NCBI GenBank assembly: GCA_028819575.1
Contig: JAPPLB010000118.1
Span: 1 to 64,000, forward strand
Reading direction: 5' to 3'
DNA length: 64,000 nt
Source of the DNA: Bryobacterales bacterium
GTDB lineage: Bacteria > Acidobacteriota > Terriglobia > Bryobacterales > UBA6623
Notes under the pieces: generated by a model
What the model saw: the letters and a program-made list of their open reading frames with translations, nothing else
What the model was told of the DNA's origin: nothing
Database searches by the model: none
Shown: in pieces, positions 26,323 through 35,953 of the stretch
Position numbering within the stretch: the first letter of the stretch is position 1
Layout: each line of letters begins with the position of its first letter
Position numbers and translations under genes: made by a program

Positions 26323-26801
26323 AGGGATTCACCGCAGCCCGGAAACTTCGGAAGACATCCCGCAAAGCCGGCCGCGTCAACCGAAGTGTACGCCTCCGTC
26401 CGGCGCCGCGTCCAGTGGGGAAATCAGCAAGCTGCGCACGGACAGCACGTCTGCGTAAATTGAGGCGCTCCTGTATTGGACGCCGCGGTGTCCAGTGCAC
26501 AAGCATCCAACAACTTGTTGCGACACCTTTCAAACATGGCCGTGGCAGCAACCAACATCAACAAACCGTCAGAACACCCTCCCGTCAAGCGGGCCAAGCC
26601 GTTGTCGTCGTGAGCGGAAACATATGCCCTGAAAACCACGTAACGTCAACATTATTAAGGAGTTGTCGGAATATCGTGGGGGATGCCCCCTTGCCTCAAG
26701 GTCCGCCGAGCGCTTACACTGACACCGTCGAAAGGCCGGCTCGGGCGGCTCCGTCGAGGGTCTCCGCATACCGGCCCGAGGCAGGGAGGGAGGTCCGGTT
26801 C
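26323..26801. other. divergent intergenic region
   Basis: About 480 bp between the reverse-strand epimerase operon and the forward sensor gene. It should hold promoters for both. Open frames cross it but have no recognisable translation. A strong GGGAGGGAGG ribosome site for the sensor is at 26785-26793. Confidence 0.4.
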
Positions 26802-27929
26802 ATGCCTAAACCTCTGGTGTTTCACATAGCCGGCCGCAAGCTCATCATCGCCTTGCTGCTGACCGTGGTTCCGATCAGTCTGGCGGCACTGTACGCCGCC
26901 ACGCGGGCCGGTGAGACGACCGCCGCGGCGGCTGGCCGGCACCTGGAAGCGGTCGCCCAAGCGGCCGCCGGCAGCATCGAACAGCAGATCGAGGCGAAGG
27001 TGGTGGAAGCCGCTTTGATGGCCTCGGACGCGGCCGTGCTGGAGGTGGTTCGCAACTCGAACCGGCAATATTTCCGGGTGCGGCAGGAGGTGATCCGGGA
27101 GCGTTTGCTGGCGAAGGACAAGACCTGGGTGACGCCGCAGGGCGAGGCGCTGGTGGAGCAGACGATGTCGAACGCGGGCTCGCAGGCGCTGCGGCGCAAG
27201 CTGACGGTGGACCCGAGCTTTCTACGCATCACGGTGACGGATCTGGAAGGGGCGACGGTGGCGGCGACGCACAAGACGCTGGACTACTACCAGGCCGACG
27301 AGGAGTACTGGCAGGACATCTACTTTTACGGTCGCGGGGTGGTGAGTCTGACGGACGTGCTGTACGACGAGGCGACGAAGAACTACTACATCGGGGTAGG
27401 GGTGCCGGTGGTACGGGAGACCAACCAGATCATGGGGACGCTGGATGCGCTGGTGCAGGTGGCGTCGCTGTTGCCGGCGTTGCACCGCGCTGAGTTGGGG
27501 GTGGGCGGCAAGGTGTATCTGGCGAAGAAGGACGGGGCGGTGATCTTCGGGACGGACGGGTTGACGCTGGCGGACGAGGAGCGGTCGGCGGAGGTGGATG
27601 CGGTGGTGGACGCGCAGGGCAATTACGAGGGCCGCACGTCGGGTTCGTTCGATGCGACGTTTCCGGGGGGGCGGCGAGCGCGGCTGGCGTTTGCGCACTT
27701 GGGATTGCAGGAGCAGTATCCGAAGCTGGACTGGATGGTGGTGGCGGTGGAGGAAGAGGCGGGGGCGATGGGGACGGTCTCGATGGCGACGGTGCTGATC
27801 ATGGGGATCGCGCTGCTGTCGCTGGCGTGCGTGGTGTTCTTGATCGTGTACTTTGCGTTGCACCAGCCGAGCGAGATCGAGGAAGTCGAGGAGGAGATGG
27901 GCGCGACCATCAAGGGCGCCGCCGGCTGA
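26802..27929 (+). CDS. dual-Cache (dCache-type) membrane sensor without output domain
   Basis: 375 residues. ATG 26802 is preceded by GGGAGGGAGG. An N-terminal membrane helix (LIIALLLTVVPISLAALYAA) and a C-terminal one (VSMATVLIMGIALLSLACVVFLIVYFAL) bracket an extracytoplasmic region of about 300 residues. That region has the Cache pattern: FLRITVTDLEGATVAATHK, YYIGVGVPVVRETNQIMGTLDALV, VYLAKKDGAVIFGTDG. Only about 25 acidic residues follow the second helix. No HAMP, kinase, GGDEF or MCP domain is fused, so signalling would need a separate partner. None is adjacent. Confidence 0.82.
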   Translation: MPKPLVFHIAGRKLIIALLLTVVPISLAALYAATRAGETTAAAAGRHLEAVAQAAAGSIEQQIEAKVVEAALMASDAAVLEVVRNSNRQYFRVRQEVIRERLLAKDKTWVTPQGEALVEQTMSNAGSQALRRKLTVDPSFLRITVTDLEGATVAATHKTLDYYQADEEYWQDIYFYGRGVVSLTDVLYDEATKNYYIGVGVPVVRETNQIMGTLDALVQVASLLPALHRAELGVGGKVYLAKKDGAVIFGTDGLTLADEERSAEVDAVVDAQGNYEGRTSGSFDATFPGGRRARLAFAHLGLQEQYPKLDWMVVAVEEEAGAMGTVSMATVLIMGIALLSLACVVFLIVYFALHQPSEIEEVEEEMGATIKGAAG

Positions 27930-27964
27930 GATGTGGCTCGCCGGGATCAACACCTGTCTCCAAC

Positions 27965-27990
27965 AGGGCCATCGAGGCCCTTTCGTCTTT
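27965..27990 (+). terminator. probable intrinsic terminator after the Cache sensor gene
   Basis: A 6-bp perfect stem AGGGCC/GGCCCT with loop ATCGA (27965-27981) is followed by TTCGTCTTT. It lies 36 bp after the sensor stop and before the S9 peptidase start. Confidence 0.5.
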
Positions 27991-28023
27991 CCAAGACCTG
28001 CGGCATGAGGTAGAGTCAAGTGG

Positions 28024-30261
28024 ATGACTCGGGCCTTGTTGTGTTTGGGCTTGCTGCTGTCAGCGCCGCTCCCCGCGCAGACCGAATCCGGGCAACCCTT
28101 TGACATCTGGGCGCTGCAGCGGATCACGCGCATCTCCGATCCGCAGCTTTCCCCCGACGGCTCGACGGTGGCCTTCGTCGGCGAGAAGACCCTGCTTTCC
28201 GAGAACGCCAAGCGGAAGCACATCTACACGCTTCCGATCGACGGCGGCCAAGCCCGGCAACTGACGTTCGAAGGCAAGTCGAACAGCCGGCCGCGGTGGT
28301 CGCCCGATTCTTCTCAGATCGCCTTCCTTTCCGACCGCGAGGACTCATCGCAGATTTGGCTGATGGCCGCCGACGGCGACGACAAGCGTCGTGTGACGGA
28401 CCTCCCTACGGAAGCCTCGGGTGTGAAGTTTTTCCCGGACGGGGGACGGCTGCTGTTCGCCAGCCGCGTATTTCAGGAATGCGGGGCGGACATGGAATGC
28501 AACCAGCGGCGATTGCAGGAGCGGGAGGACAACCCCGTCCGGGCGCGCTCCTACGACGAGCTTCTGTATCGGCGCTGGGACGAATGGGACGACGGGCGGG
28601 TCGGTCATTTGTTCATCAAAGACCTTGCGACCGGCGAACTGCGCGACCTGACACCGGGGGGTTATGACGTACCACCCTTTTCTCTGGGTGGCATGGATGC
28701 TTATGACATCGCACCGGATGGCCAAACCGTCTGTTTCGCGGTGGCGGTGGGCAACAAGCCGGCGGTCAGCACCAACCTGGATCTCTACGTGGTGAACGTA
28801 GAGGAGAGTGGTAGACCGGCTGCGCTGACAGAGGGTCCGGCGACGGAGACCTCGCCGCTCTACTCGCCGGACGGGCGCTATCTCGCCTACCGTGCGCAAG
28901 AGCGGGCGGGGTATGAGTCCGACCGCTACCGGCTGATGTTGCTCGACCTCATGGCTGACAAAGACTCGGAAGAAGACCCGGTTGTGAGCCTGACGGAGAA
29001 CCTCGACCGCTGGGTGTCGGAGATTGCCTGGGCGCCGGATTCGTCGCGGCTTTTCTTCACGGCGGAAGACCGCGGACGGGCGCCGATCTTCACGGTTGCG
29101 GCGCAAGGCGGAGGCATGCAGGCGGTGGTCTTCGGTGACGCGCACCATGGCGATGTGCAGTTGACGCCGGATGCAAGGTCGATGATCTACAGCGTTCACA
29201 GCGCGTCGCATCCGGTGGAGATTTATCGGGGCTTCTCCTCGGGCGGGCCGCCGATTCAACTCACGCACCTGAACGACGATGTCATGGAGGCGTACGAATC
29301 GGGAGAAGTCGAGGAGATTACTTACGAAAGCATAGACGGCACGTCGATCAGCGGGTTTCTCGTGCAACCGCCGAACTTCGACTTCGAGCGGAAGTATCCC
29401 CTGCTGTTGCTGATTCACGGCGGGCCGCAGGGTGCCTGGGGTGAGGCTTGGAGCTACCGTTGGAACCCGCAGGTGTTCGCTTCGGCAGGGTACCTCGTGT
29501 TCATGCCGAACCCGCGGGGATCAACGGGATACGGGCAGGCGCTGACCGATGCGATCAACGGAGATTGGGGCGGGTTGGTGTACGAAGACATCATGGCCGG
29601 TGTCGACTATGTGCTGCGGCGGCCCTACGTCGATTCCAACAAGCTCGTTGCGGCGGGCGGGTCCTTCGGCGGCTACATGATCAACTGGATGCTCGGCCGC
29701 ACGACTCGCTTCCGAGCTTTCGTCTCTCACGCCGGTGTCTACGATCTGCGCAGCATGTTCGGTTCGACCGAAGAGTTGTTCTTCCCGATTTGGGAGTTTG
29801 ACGGCACGCCTTGGGAGAACCCCGAGTCGTACGAGCGCTGGTCGCCCAGCCGTTTCGTCACGAAGTTTCAGACGCCGACGCTGGTGATCCATGGGGAAAA
29901 CGACTTCCGTGTGCCGTTCACGCAGAGCATGCAGTTGTTCACGGCGCTTCAGTTGCGCGAGGTGCCGTCGAAGTTCCTGTATTTCCCGGACGAGGGGCAT
30001 TGGATTCTCAAGCCGCGCAACAGCATCCACTGGTACGAGACCGTGATCGGCTGGTTCGACCAGTGGATCGAGCGGGTTCACCGGCCCCGCACCCCTCCCA
30101 TGTACATGCGTCCGGTGGTGGACCCGAGCGAGACCGAAGAGACGGAAGAGACCGAAGACGCCGAGGAAGAAGCCGAGCCCGTCAGCCCGGTGCGGCCTGA
30201 CGAGCCGCGGCCCAGCCCGCTGCAGCCCGATAAACCGCGCCCCAGCCCGATTCCGCGCTAG
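28024..30261 (+). CDS. S9 family (acylaminoacyl-peptidase/DPP-like) serine peptidase
   Basis: 745 residues. A signal peptide (MTRALLCLGLLLSAPLPAQT) precedes an N-terminal seven-bladed propeller of WD40-like PD40 repeats (DPQLSPDGSTVAFVG, RWSPDSSQIAFLSDR, LYSPDGRYLAYRAQ). The alpha/beta-hydrolase domain has catalytic Ser about 547 (GGSFGGY), Asp about 627 (GENDFRVP) and His about 659 (DEGHW). It probably trims peptides in the periplasm. The C-terminal 45 residues are a low-complexity acidic, then proline-rich tail (TEETEETED, RPSPLQPDKPRPSP). The TAG stop lies exactly in the border of the MITE at 30257. Confidence 0.93.
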   Translation: MTRALLCLGLLLSAPLPAQTESGQPFDIWALQRITRISDPQLSPDGSTVAFVGEKTLLSENAKRKHIYTLPIDGGQARQLTFEGKSNSRPRWSPDSSQIAFLSDREDSSQIWLMAADGDDKRRVTDLPTEASGVKFFPDGGRLLFASRVFQECGADMECNQRRLQEREDNPVRARSYDELLYRRWDEWDDGRVGHLFIKDLATGELRDLTPGGYDVPPFSLGGMDAYDIAPDGQTVCFAVAVGNKPAVSTNLDLYVVNVEESGRPAALTEGPATETSPLYSPDGRYLAYRAQERAGYESDRYRLMLLDLMADKDSEEDPVVSLTENLDRWVSEIAWAPDSSRLFFTAEDRGRAPIFTVAAQGGGMQAVVFGDAHHGDVQLTPDARSMIYSVHSASHPVEIYRGFSSGGPPIQLTHLNDDVMEAYESGEVEEITYESIDGTSISGFLVQPPNFDFERKYPLLLLIHGGPQGAWGEAWSYRWNPQVFASAGYLVFMPNPRGSTGYGQALTDAINGDWGGLVYEDIMAGVDYVLRRPYVDSNKLVAAGGSFGGYMINWMLGRTTRFRAFVSHAGVYDLRSMFGSTEELFFPIWEFDGTPWENPESYERWSPSRFVTKFQTPTLVIHGENDFRVPFTQSMQLFTALQLREVPSKFLYFPDEGHWILKPRNSIHWYETVIGWFDQWIERVHRPRTPPMYMRPVVDPSETEETEETEDAEEEAEPVSPVRPDEPRPSPLQPDKPRPSPIPR

Positions 30262-30478
30262 CCTGTATGTCTCACCACGTGGCGAGGCGAAGTTCGTGAG
30301 AGGGCCGTCAGGACGAGGCGCAAGCCGGGCGGAGGGAAAAGGCGCGAGCCGCTTGGCGCGCGCAGGCGTACTTGAACAGTACGTCGAGCACGGCAAGCAA
30401 GCGTCGCGAAGGCAAAGCGAAGTCCTGGCGGTCGTATCGCGTGCTTCGACCGTCGGGTGGTGAGAAAAGCAGGTTAAC
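30257..30478 (-). repeat. MITE-like element, complete copy 3 (about 222 bp)
   Basis: Reverse-oriented copy of the element at 19614-19800. The ends GCTAGCCTGTATGTCTCACC and GGTGGTGAGAAAAGCAGG form the same terminal inverted repeats, and the cores align closely. Two short insertions of about 16 and 24 bp explain the greater length. Its left border contains the stop codon of the S9 peptidase gene, and its right border ends within about two bases of the SDR start codon. Confidence 0.8.
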
Positions 30479-30479
30479 C

Positions 30480-31229
30480 ATGGGTTTGCTCGAAAACAAG
30501 GTCACGGTCGTCACCGGCGCTGCCGCAGGTATTGGGCGTGGAGTCGCTGATCTGTTCGCTCGGGAAGGAGCGGTCGTCTATCTGCTGGACGTGGATGGAG
30601 CCGGAGCGGAAGCCGCCGCCGCCGCAATTTGCAAGGGCGGCTCGACGGCCCATGCCTTCGCGGCGGACGTGAGCCGGCGGGAGACGATCGAGCCGGCCAT
30701 CAATGACGCGCTGGAGCGTTACGGCCGGATCGATGCCGTCGTCAACAACGCGGGGATCTATCCGCGCCGGACGTTCGAAGAGATGACCGAAGCCGAGTGG
30801 GACGAGACGCAGAACGTCAACGTCAAGGGTATGTTCCACATGACGAAGCTCGTGCTGCCGCACATGCGGGCCCGGCGGTCGGGGAAGATCGTCAACATCT
30901 CATCGGTGACGTTTTTTAAGGGGTTTGCCCGCTTGACGCACTACGTGGCGTCGAAGGGAGCGGTGTTGGGATTCACGCGCGCGCTGGCTCGGGAGATCGG
31001 TCCCGACCAGGTCTGTGTCAATGCGGTGACTCCCGGCGCGATCGAAACCGAGGGAGAGAAGATTCACGCCAACCCCGATGACATCGCCAAGATCATGGAG
31101 CAACAGTGCCTGCAACGCAGAATCCTTCCCATTGACGTGGCGCGGGTGTGCTTGTTCCTGGCCAGCGAGTTGAGCGACGGCATGACGGGACAGACCGTGA
31201 ACGTTGACGGTGGTCTGATAATGTACTGA
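30480..31229 (+). CDS. short-chain dehydrogenase/reductase (SDR)
   Basis: 249 residues of a classical SDR. The cofactor loop is VTGAAAGIG (TGxxxGIG, residues 12-19), with NNAG at 89-92, catalytic Ser141/142 in ISSV, and Tyr155 and Lys159 in YVASK. The C-terminal GQTVNVDGG is typical. Asp37 (LLDVDG) suggests NAD(H) preference. The ATG lies immediately after a MITE, so the ribosome site (AGCAGG) belongs to the element. The gene runs into the MlrC gene 4 bp later, so the two are probably co-transcribed. The substrate is unknown. Confidence 0.88.
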   Translation: MGLLENKVTVVTGAAAGIGRGVADLFAREGAVVYLLDVDGAGAEAAAAAICKGGSTAHAFAADVSRRETIEPAINDALERYGRIDAVVNNAGIYPRRTFEEMTEAEWDETQNVNVKGMFHMTKLVLPHMRARRSGKIVNISSVTFFKGFARLTHYVASKGAVLGFTRALAREIGPDQVCVNAVTPGAIETEGEKIHANPDDIAKIMEQQCLQRRILPIDVARVCLFLASELSDGMTGQTVNVDGGLIMY

Positions 31230-31233
31230 GTCG

Positions 31234-32712
31234 ATGCGCGTCGGGCTCGGTTACCTTCTTCAGGAAACGAACACCTTCTCCCCGGTCGAGACGCGGGTTC
31301 ACGATTTCCACCCGCTTTTCGGCGAAGCCCTGTTGGATCAATGGCAGGGCAGCCGAACCGAGATCGGCGCCTTCCTCGATACGCTGGGCCCCACAAATCA
31401 CGAGGCGGTTCCCTTGTTTGCCGGCTGGGCGATGACCGCGGGCTGCATGTCTGCCGGGACGTTTGCGGGCCTGAAGCAATCGGTGGTTGATCAGGTTCGC
31501 GCCTCCGGCCCCTATGACGGACTGCTCCTCGCGCTGCATGGCGCGCTGTCGGCTGAAGGCACCGACGACTGCGACGGCGTGCTGCTGAATGAGATTCGCG
31601 GAGTTGTCGGCAGGGACATCCCGATTGTCGTCACGCTCGACTTGCACGCCAATGTGACGGCGAAGATCACCGCCATGGCCGATGCCGTGATCGGCTACCG
31701 CACCTACCCGCATGTCGACATGTACGAGGCGGGGCAAGAGGCGGCCGAACTGATGCTGCGGGTTCTGAACGGCGAGGTGCGGCCGGTGACCGTCATGCGG
31801 AAGCTGCCGCTCATCGTGCCGCCGGAGAATCAGCAGACGACCCACGGTCCCATGAGGGAAGTCTGGGACACGGCGCGGGCCTGCCAGCGGGCGAATGCAG
31901 AGGTTCTGTCCGTTTCGGTGTTCGGCGTGCAGCCCTGGCTCGACATCGACGAGATGGGCTGCGCAACCCTGGCGGTGACGGATGCCAACCCGGACTCCGC
32001 GCGGCGTTGTGTCGGGGAGTCTGCCCGGAAGCTCTGGGCTCTGAAGGGAGAGATGGAGGTTGGGCGGACCGCGCCACGGCAGGCGGTACGCGATGCGCTC
32101 GCGATCGAAGGCGGGCCGGTCGTGCTCGCGGATACCGGAGACGCGCCGACGTCGGGAGCGCCGGGCGACAGCGCGGAGCTGCTGCGGTTGTTGTTGCAAG
32201 AAGCACCGGATGCGCCCTCGCTGGCTTGGGTGCGCGACCCCGCGGCCGTTGCCGCCGCCTGGAAGCTGCGGCCCGGAGATTCGATTCGTACCCGCGTCGG
32301 CGGCATGTTCTCCAAAGAGCTGTTCCGGCCTGTCGAGATTGAGGGCCGCGTTCGCTCGCTCTCCGATGGGCGGTTTGTTTTCCGTGGCGCTTACAACCAC
32401 GGGATGCTGAATGAGATGGGTCGCACCGCCGTGATCGACGTGGGCCGGATTTCGATTGTTGTTTCCGAAGAAGCCGCCAGTGGCATCGGCACTGAGGTTT
32501 TCCGCAGCCAGGGGCTCGAGCCGGAGTACCGCAAGATGATCGTGGTGAAATCCGCGAACAGTTTTCGGTCGGAGTACGGCCCGTTCATGGTGGAGGCGAT
32601 CATTGTGGATAGCCCGGGGCTCAGTTCGTCCAACCTGAGGTCATTGCCCTACAAGCGCGTATCCCGGCCGATTCATCCGCTGGATGATATCGAAGACCCG
32701 TTTAGCGTCTGA
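31234..32712 (+). CDS. M81-family metallopeptidase-like protein (MlrC homologue)
   Basis: 492 residues. The sequence follows the MlrC family from its first residues: MRVGLGYLLQETNTFSP (QE-TNTFSP signature), LLALHGALSAEGTDDCDG, VTLDLHANVT, GYRTYPHVDMYEAG, and the C-terminal domain with VLADTGDAPTSGAPGDS. His and Asp residues in LHGA, DLHANVT and PHVDMYE are the likely zinc ligands. MlrC opens linear microcystin in sphingomonads, but most homologues have unknown roles in amide or peptide breakdown. It starts 4 bp after the SDR gene and ends 10 bp before the PVC-type dehydrogenase. Confidence 0.88.
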   Translation: MRVGLGYLLQETNTFSPVETRVHDFHPLFGEALLDQWQGSRTEIGAFLDTLGPTNHEAVPLFAGWAMTAGCMSAGTFAGLKQSVVDQVRASGPYDGLLLALHGALSAEGTDDCDGVLLNEIRGVVGRDIPIVVTLDLHANVTAKITAMADAVIGYRTYPHVDMYEAGQEAAELMLRVLNGEVRPVTVMRKLPLIVPPENQQTTHGPMREVWDTARACQRANAEVLSVSVFGVQPWLDIDEMGCATLAVTDANPDSARRCVGESARKLWALKGEMEVGRTAPRQAVRDALAIEGGPVVLADTGDAPTSGAPGDSAELLRLLLQEAPDAPSLAWVRDPAAVAAAWKLRPGDSIRTRVGGMFSKELFRPVEIEGRVRSLSDGRFVFRGAYNHGMLNEMGRTAVIDVGRISIVVSEEAASGIGTEVFRSQGLEPEYRKMIVVKSANSFRSEYGPFMVEAIIVDSPGLSSSNLRSLPYKRVSRPIHPLDDIEDPFSV

Positions 32713-32721
32713 ACCTGCGTC

Positions 32722-35700
32722 ATGAGAGTGGGCGATGGATGGCGTTTCATCACAGCGCCCCGGCCGGAGCTCACGCGGTTTGAGCGAAGCCTGCCGCTGC
32801 TGCGCGTGGCTTTATGGTCGATTCTGTTCCTGCTGCCGGCGTGCGCTCCCCGTCTTCCTGAAAGCGACCCGATTGAACCCCAGGAGGCTCTGAAAACCTT
32901 CGAGGTCGCCGAAGGCTTCCGCATCGAAATGGTGGCGGCCGAGCCGATCGTGCTTGATCCGGTGGAGATCGCGTTTGATGAAAACGGCGGACTCTATGTG
33001 GCCGAGCTGGTCGACAATCCGGACGACCCTCCCGAGGGCGAGCCGGCACGCAGCCGCATCGCCTATCTCGAGGACACCGATGGCGACGGCGCGATGGACC
33101 GGCGCACCGTCTTCGCGGAGAACGTGCTGACCGCCGAAGGTGTCCAGCCCTGGAAGGGCGGAGTGATCGTGACGGCCGCCCCGGACATTCTGTACCTGAA
33201 GGACACCGACGGCGATCGCAAGGCCGATATCCGGCAGGTGCTCTATACCGGCTTCGCGATGGAGAATCCCGAGGGGCGTGTCAGCAACCCCCGATTCGGT
33301 CTGGACAACTGGATCTACATCCTTAACCACGGCTATCCCGGCGAGATTCGCTCGCCGGACCATGCCGATCGGCCACCGGTTCAGGTTCGCGGCTGGGATT
33401 TTCGGTTCCACACGGAACGAGGGGAAGCGGGACCGGCGTCAGGCGATGGGCAGTTCGGGATGTCGTTCGACGATTGGGGTAATCGCTACGTCTCGCACAA
33501 CACCACCCACATTCGGCAGGCCGTGATCCCGGCTCGATACCTGATGCGGAATCCGTTCCTGACGCTCACGGGAGCGGATCAGGATATTTCCGATCACGGC
33601 CGGCCGGCGCGGATCTATCCGATCAGTCAGCCGCAGCAGTGGAGGATCGATCGCACTACGGCACGGCAGAAACGCTACCAGGAAACGCGGCCCGGCCGCA
33701 TCGAGCGCTTGGCGGGCTACTTCACCGCCTCGTGCGGCGCGACGGTGTTCACGGGAGACGCCTTTCCGGCGGACTTCGCGAACAACGTGATCGTCAGCGA
33801 CGGGAATGGAAATCTGGTGCACCGCGACGTCATTTCTCCCGGCGTCTCGACGATGAAGGCAAGCCGTTGGCCGCAGGAGGAGGATTTTGTGCGATCGACG
33901 GATAGTTGGTTCCGGCCGGTGAACTTCGCCAACGGCCCGGATGGGAATCTCTACGTCGTCGACTACTACCGGCAGTATCTGGAGCATCCGGATTTCATCC
34001 CCGACGCCGTGCAAGAGCGGCTGCGGATGGATTTCTATCGCGGTTACACGCGGGGAAGAATCTACCGCATCGTCCCGGAAGAGCCGCGGACGGTTCGGAA
34101 GGAGAAGCCGAATCTCGGATCGGCGTCCACCGAAGCGCTGGTGGCTCTGCTCGATCACTCGAACGGCTGGCATCGCCGCACGGCGCATCGATTGTTGTTT
34201 GAGCGGCAGGACGAAGCGGCGGCGCCGCTTCTGCGGGAGATGGCCGTGCGGGCCGGGACGCCGCAGGGACGGATTCATGCGCTGTGGGTGCTCGAAGGGT
34301 TGTCGGCGCTCGACGCTTCGCTCGTGGAAGCGGCCCTGGAGGCCCCGCACCCCGGCGTCCGGCGGAACGCTGTGCAGCTCGCCGAGTATTTCTTGCCGGA
34401 GTTGACGCCCAGCTTGATTGCGCTTGTGGATGATGACTCGCCGCAGGTCCGGTTGCAGTTGGCGTTGACGTTGGGCGAGGTCAGCAGCGACGCGCGAGTG
34501 GTTCGCGTGATGGCCAGGCTGGCGGCGCGTCATGCCGGCGATCAGTGGTTCCGCATGGCGCTGGCGAGCGCGCCGCCGCAGACGGCGATGCCTTTGCTGA
34601 CAACATTGGTGAGGCAAGAGAGGGATTTTCTCGCGTCGCCGTCCGACGATGCCGCTGCGCTGCTGAGCGAGCTGAGCCGCGTCGTTGGCGCTCGGCGTGA
34701 GATGGCCGAGATCAGCCGTTGGCTGGGGGCGCTGACGGAGACCCGAGCCCTGCGGCATCCAATATGGCGGGCGGCGTCACTGAAGGCCCTGGCCGCGGGG
34801 CTCAAGCTGGAAGGCCGCACGGGCCGGCGTTCTCGGGCAATCGAGAAGGCCATCGTCGCAATGCTCGACGATTCCGAGGGCGACGTGCGGTCAGCGGCGC
34901 TCGATGTGGCGCAGTACTTCGAGTTGCCGGCGCTGATTGACAAGGCGCTGACCGAGGCTGCCAACGACGATCTGCCCCAGGACGTTCGCGCATCTGCGGT
35001 TCGGGCCCTGCGCGGCGCCTCGTTCGCGGCGGCGCGGCCGGTCTTGGTAGCGATCTTGACTTCGCCGAGCCCGCAGGAAGTGCAGACAGCGGCGGCCCTC
35101 ACGGTGGCTTCGTTCGACGACGAGGGGGTGGCGGAGACGCTGCTCGGCGGATGGCGCGGCTATGGCCCGACGGTGCGAATCGCCGTGATCGAGGCGCTGC
35201 TCGCGCGGCCTTCGCAGGTGCTGGCCTTGCTCGACGCCATCGAGTCCGGTCAAGTGGAGCTGGGCTCTCTCGATGCCGTGACACGCATCAAGCTGGCGCA
35301 GTATCCCGATGTCGATGTTCGGAGAAGGTCGGCAGAGGTCCTCGAGAGTGCAATGTCGGACCGCGCGCAGGTGCTTGCGGACTACCGTGACGTCCTCGAT
35401 TTGGAGAATGATCCGCAACGGGGCGAGCCGGTGTTCGAGCGCGAGTGTGCGAAATGCCACCTTCCGAGCGGTGAGCGGGGACGGCTCGGGCCGAACCTCT
35501 CCGGCGTCAACAATCGCGATGCCGAAACCCTGCTCAGCCATATCCTCGACCCCAGCGCGGCAATCCGGGCCAGGTACGCCAACTACGTCCTGGTCACGAA
35601 CAACGGCTACGTCCATGACGGGTTGCTCGCCGGCGAAACCGCCGGTACAGTGACCCTGCGCGGTGAGCGGGAAGATGTGACGGTGTTGCGGCGAAACATC

Positions 35701-35808
35701 GCGGAACTGCGGGCCTCGACCGTGTCGCTGATGCCGGAGGGGTTGGAAGAGACGATGACGCGCCAGGAACTGGCGGATGTGATTGCCTATCTGCGGGCCG
35801 GGCTATGA
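32722..35808 (+). CDS. PVC-type membrane-bound dehydrogenase with HEAT repeats and C-terminal c-type heme domain
   Basis: 1028 residues. It is a lipoprotein, with a hydrophobic stretch ending LLPA|C41. The N-terminal half is an NHL/glucose-dehydrogenase-like propeller (GFRIEMVAAEPIVLDPVEIAFDENGGLYVAE, HNTTHIRQAVIPARYLMRNPF, NFANGPDGNLYVVDYYRQYLEHP). The middle has HEAT-like repeats (LLDHSNGWHRRTAHRLLFERQ, DDSPQVRLQLALTLGEVS). The C-terminal cytochrome domain has C909-AK-C-H913 and a distal Met probably in LMPEGL. It likely oxidises a sugar or alcohol in the periplasm and passes electrons on. It heads a run with the PPC, DUF1549/1553 and DUF1501 genes. Confidence 0.9.
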   Translation: MRVGDGWRFITAPRPELTRFERSLPLLRVALWSILFLLPACAPRLPESDPIEPQEALKTFEVAEGFRIEMVAAEPIVLDPVEIAFDENGGLYVAELVDNPDDPPEGEPARSRIAYLEDTDGDGAMDRRTVFAENVLTAEGVQPWKGGVIVTAAPDILYLKDTDGDRKADIRQVLYTGFAMENPEGRVSNPRFGLDNWIYILNHGYPGEIRSPDHADRPPVQVRGWDFRFHTERGEAGPASGDGQFGMSFDDWGNRYVSHNTTHIRQAVIPARYLMRNPFLTLTGADQDISDHGRPARIYPISQPQQWRIDRTTARQKRYQETRPGRIERLAGYFTASCGATVFTGDAFPADFANNVIVSDGNGNLVHRDVISPGVSTMKASRWPQEEDFVRSTDSWFRPVNFANGPDGNLYVVDYYRQYLEHPDFIPDAVQERLRMDFYRGYTRGRIYRIVPEEPRTVRKEKPNLGSASTEALVALLDHSNGWHRRTAHRLLFERQDEAAAPLLREMAVRAGTPQGRIHALWVLEGLSALDASLVEAALEAPHPGVRRNAVQLAEYFLPELTPSLIALVDDDSPQVRLQLALTLGEVSSDARVVRVMARLAARHAGDQWFRMALASAPPQTAMPLLTTLVRQERDFLASPSDDAAALLSELSRVVGARREMAEISRWLGALTETRALRHPIWRAASLKALAAGLKLEGRTGRRSRAIEKAIVAMLDDSEGDVRSAALDVAQYFELPALIDKALTEAANDDLPQDVRASAVRALRGASFAAARPVLVAILTSPSPQEVQTAAALTVASFDDEGVAETLLGGWRGYGPTVRIAVIEALLARPSQVLALLDAIESGQVELGSLDAVTRIKLAQYPDVDVRRRSAEVLESAMSDRAQVLADYRDVLDLENDPQRGEPVFERECAKCHLPSGERGRLGPNLSGVNNRDAETLLSHILDPSAAIRARYANYVLVTNNGYVHDGLLAGETAGTVTLRGEREDVTVLRRNIAELRASTVSLMPEGLEETMTRQELADVIAYLRAGL

Positions 35809-35953
35809 AAACGGCCGAGACTGGCCTGCGCCCTGCTTCGGGTCTCGCGGCAACTCTCGAAGTGCAACCGAACGGCCTTGTTTCTGATTCGCCGCCCCGT
35901 CTCGATGAATATCGTCATTCCCTGGTGTAAACTAGTGCCAGCAGACTGGAAAG

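Noticed and set aside
30180-30261. Proline-rich tandem repeat at the S9 peptidase end as an independent repeat element
   Set aside because: It is an in-frame low-complexity tail (RPDEPRPSP, RPSPIPR) and needs no separate element beyond the adjacent MITE border.
33439-34758. Long reverse frame opposite the PVC-type dehydrogenase
   Set aside because: Same artefact: the forward gene has propeller, HEAT and heme motifs, while the reverse translation has none.
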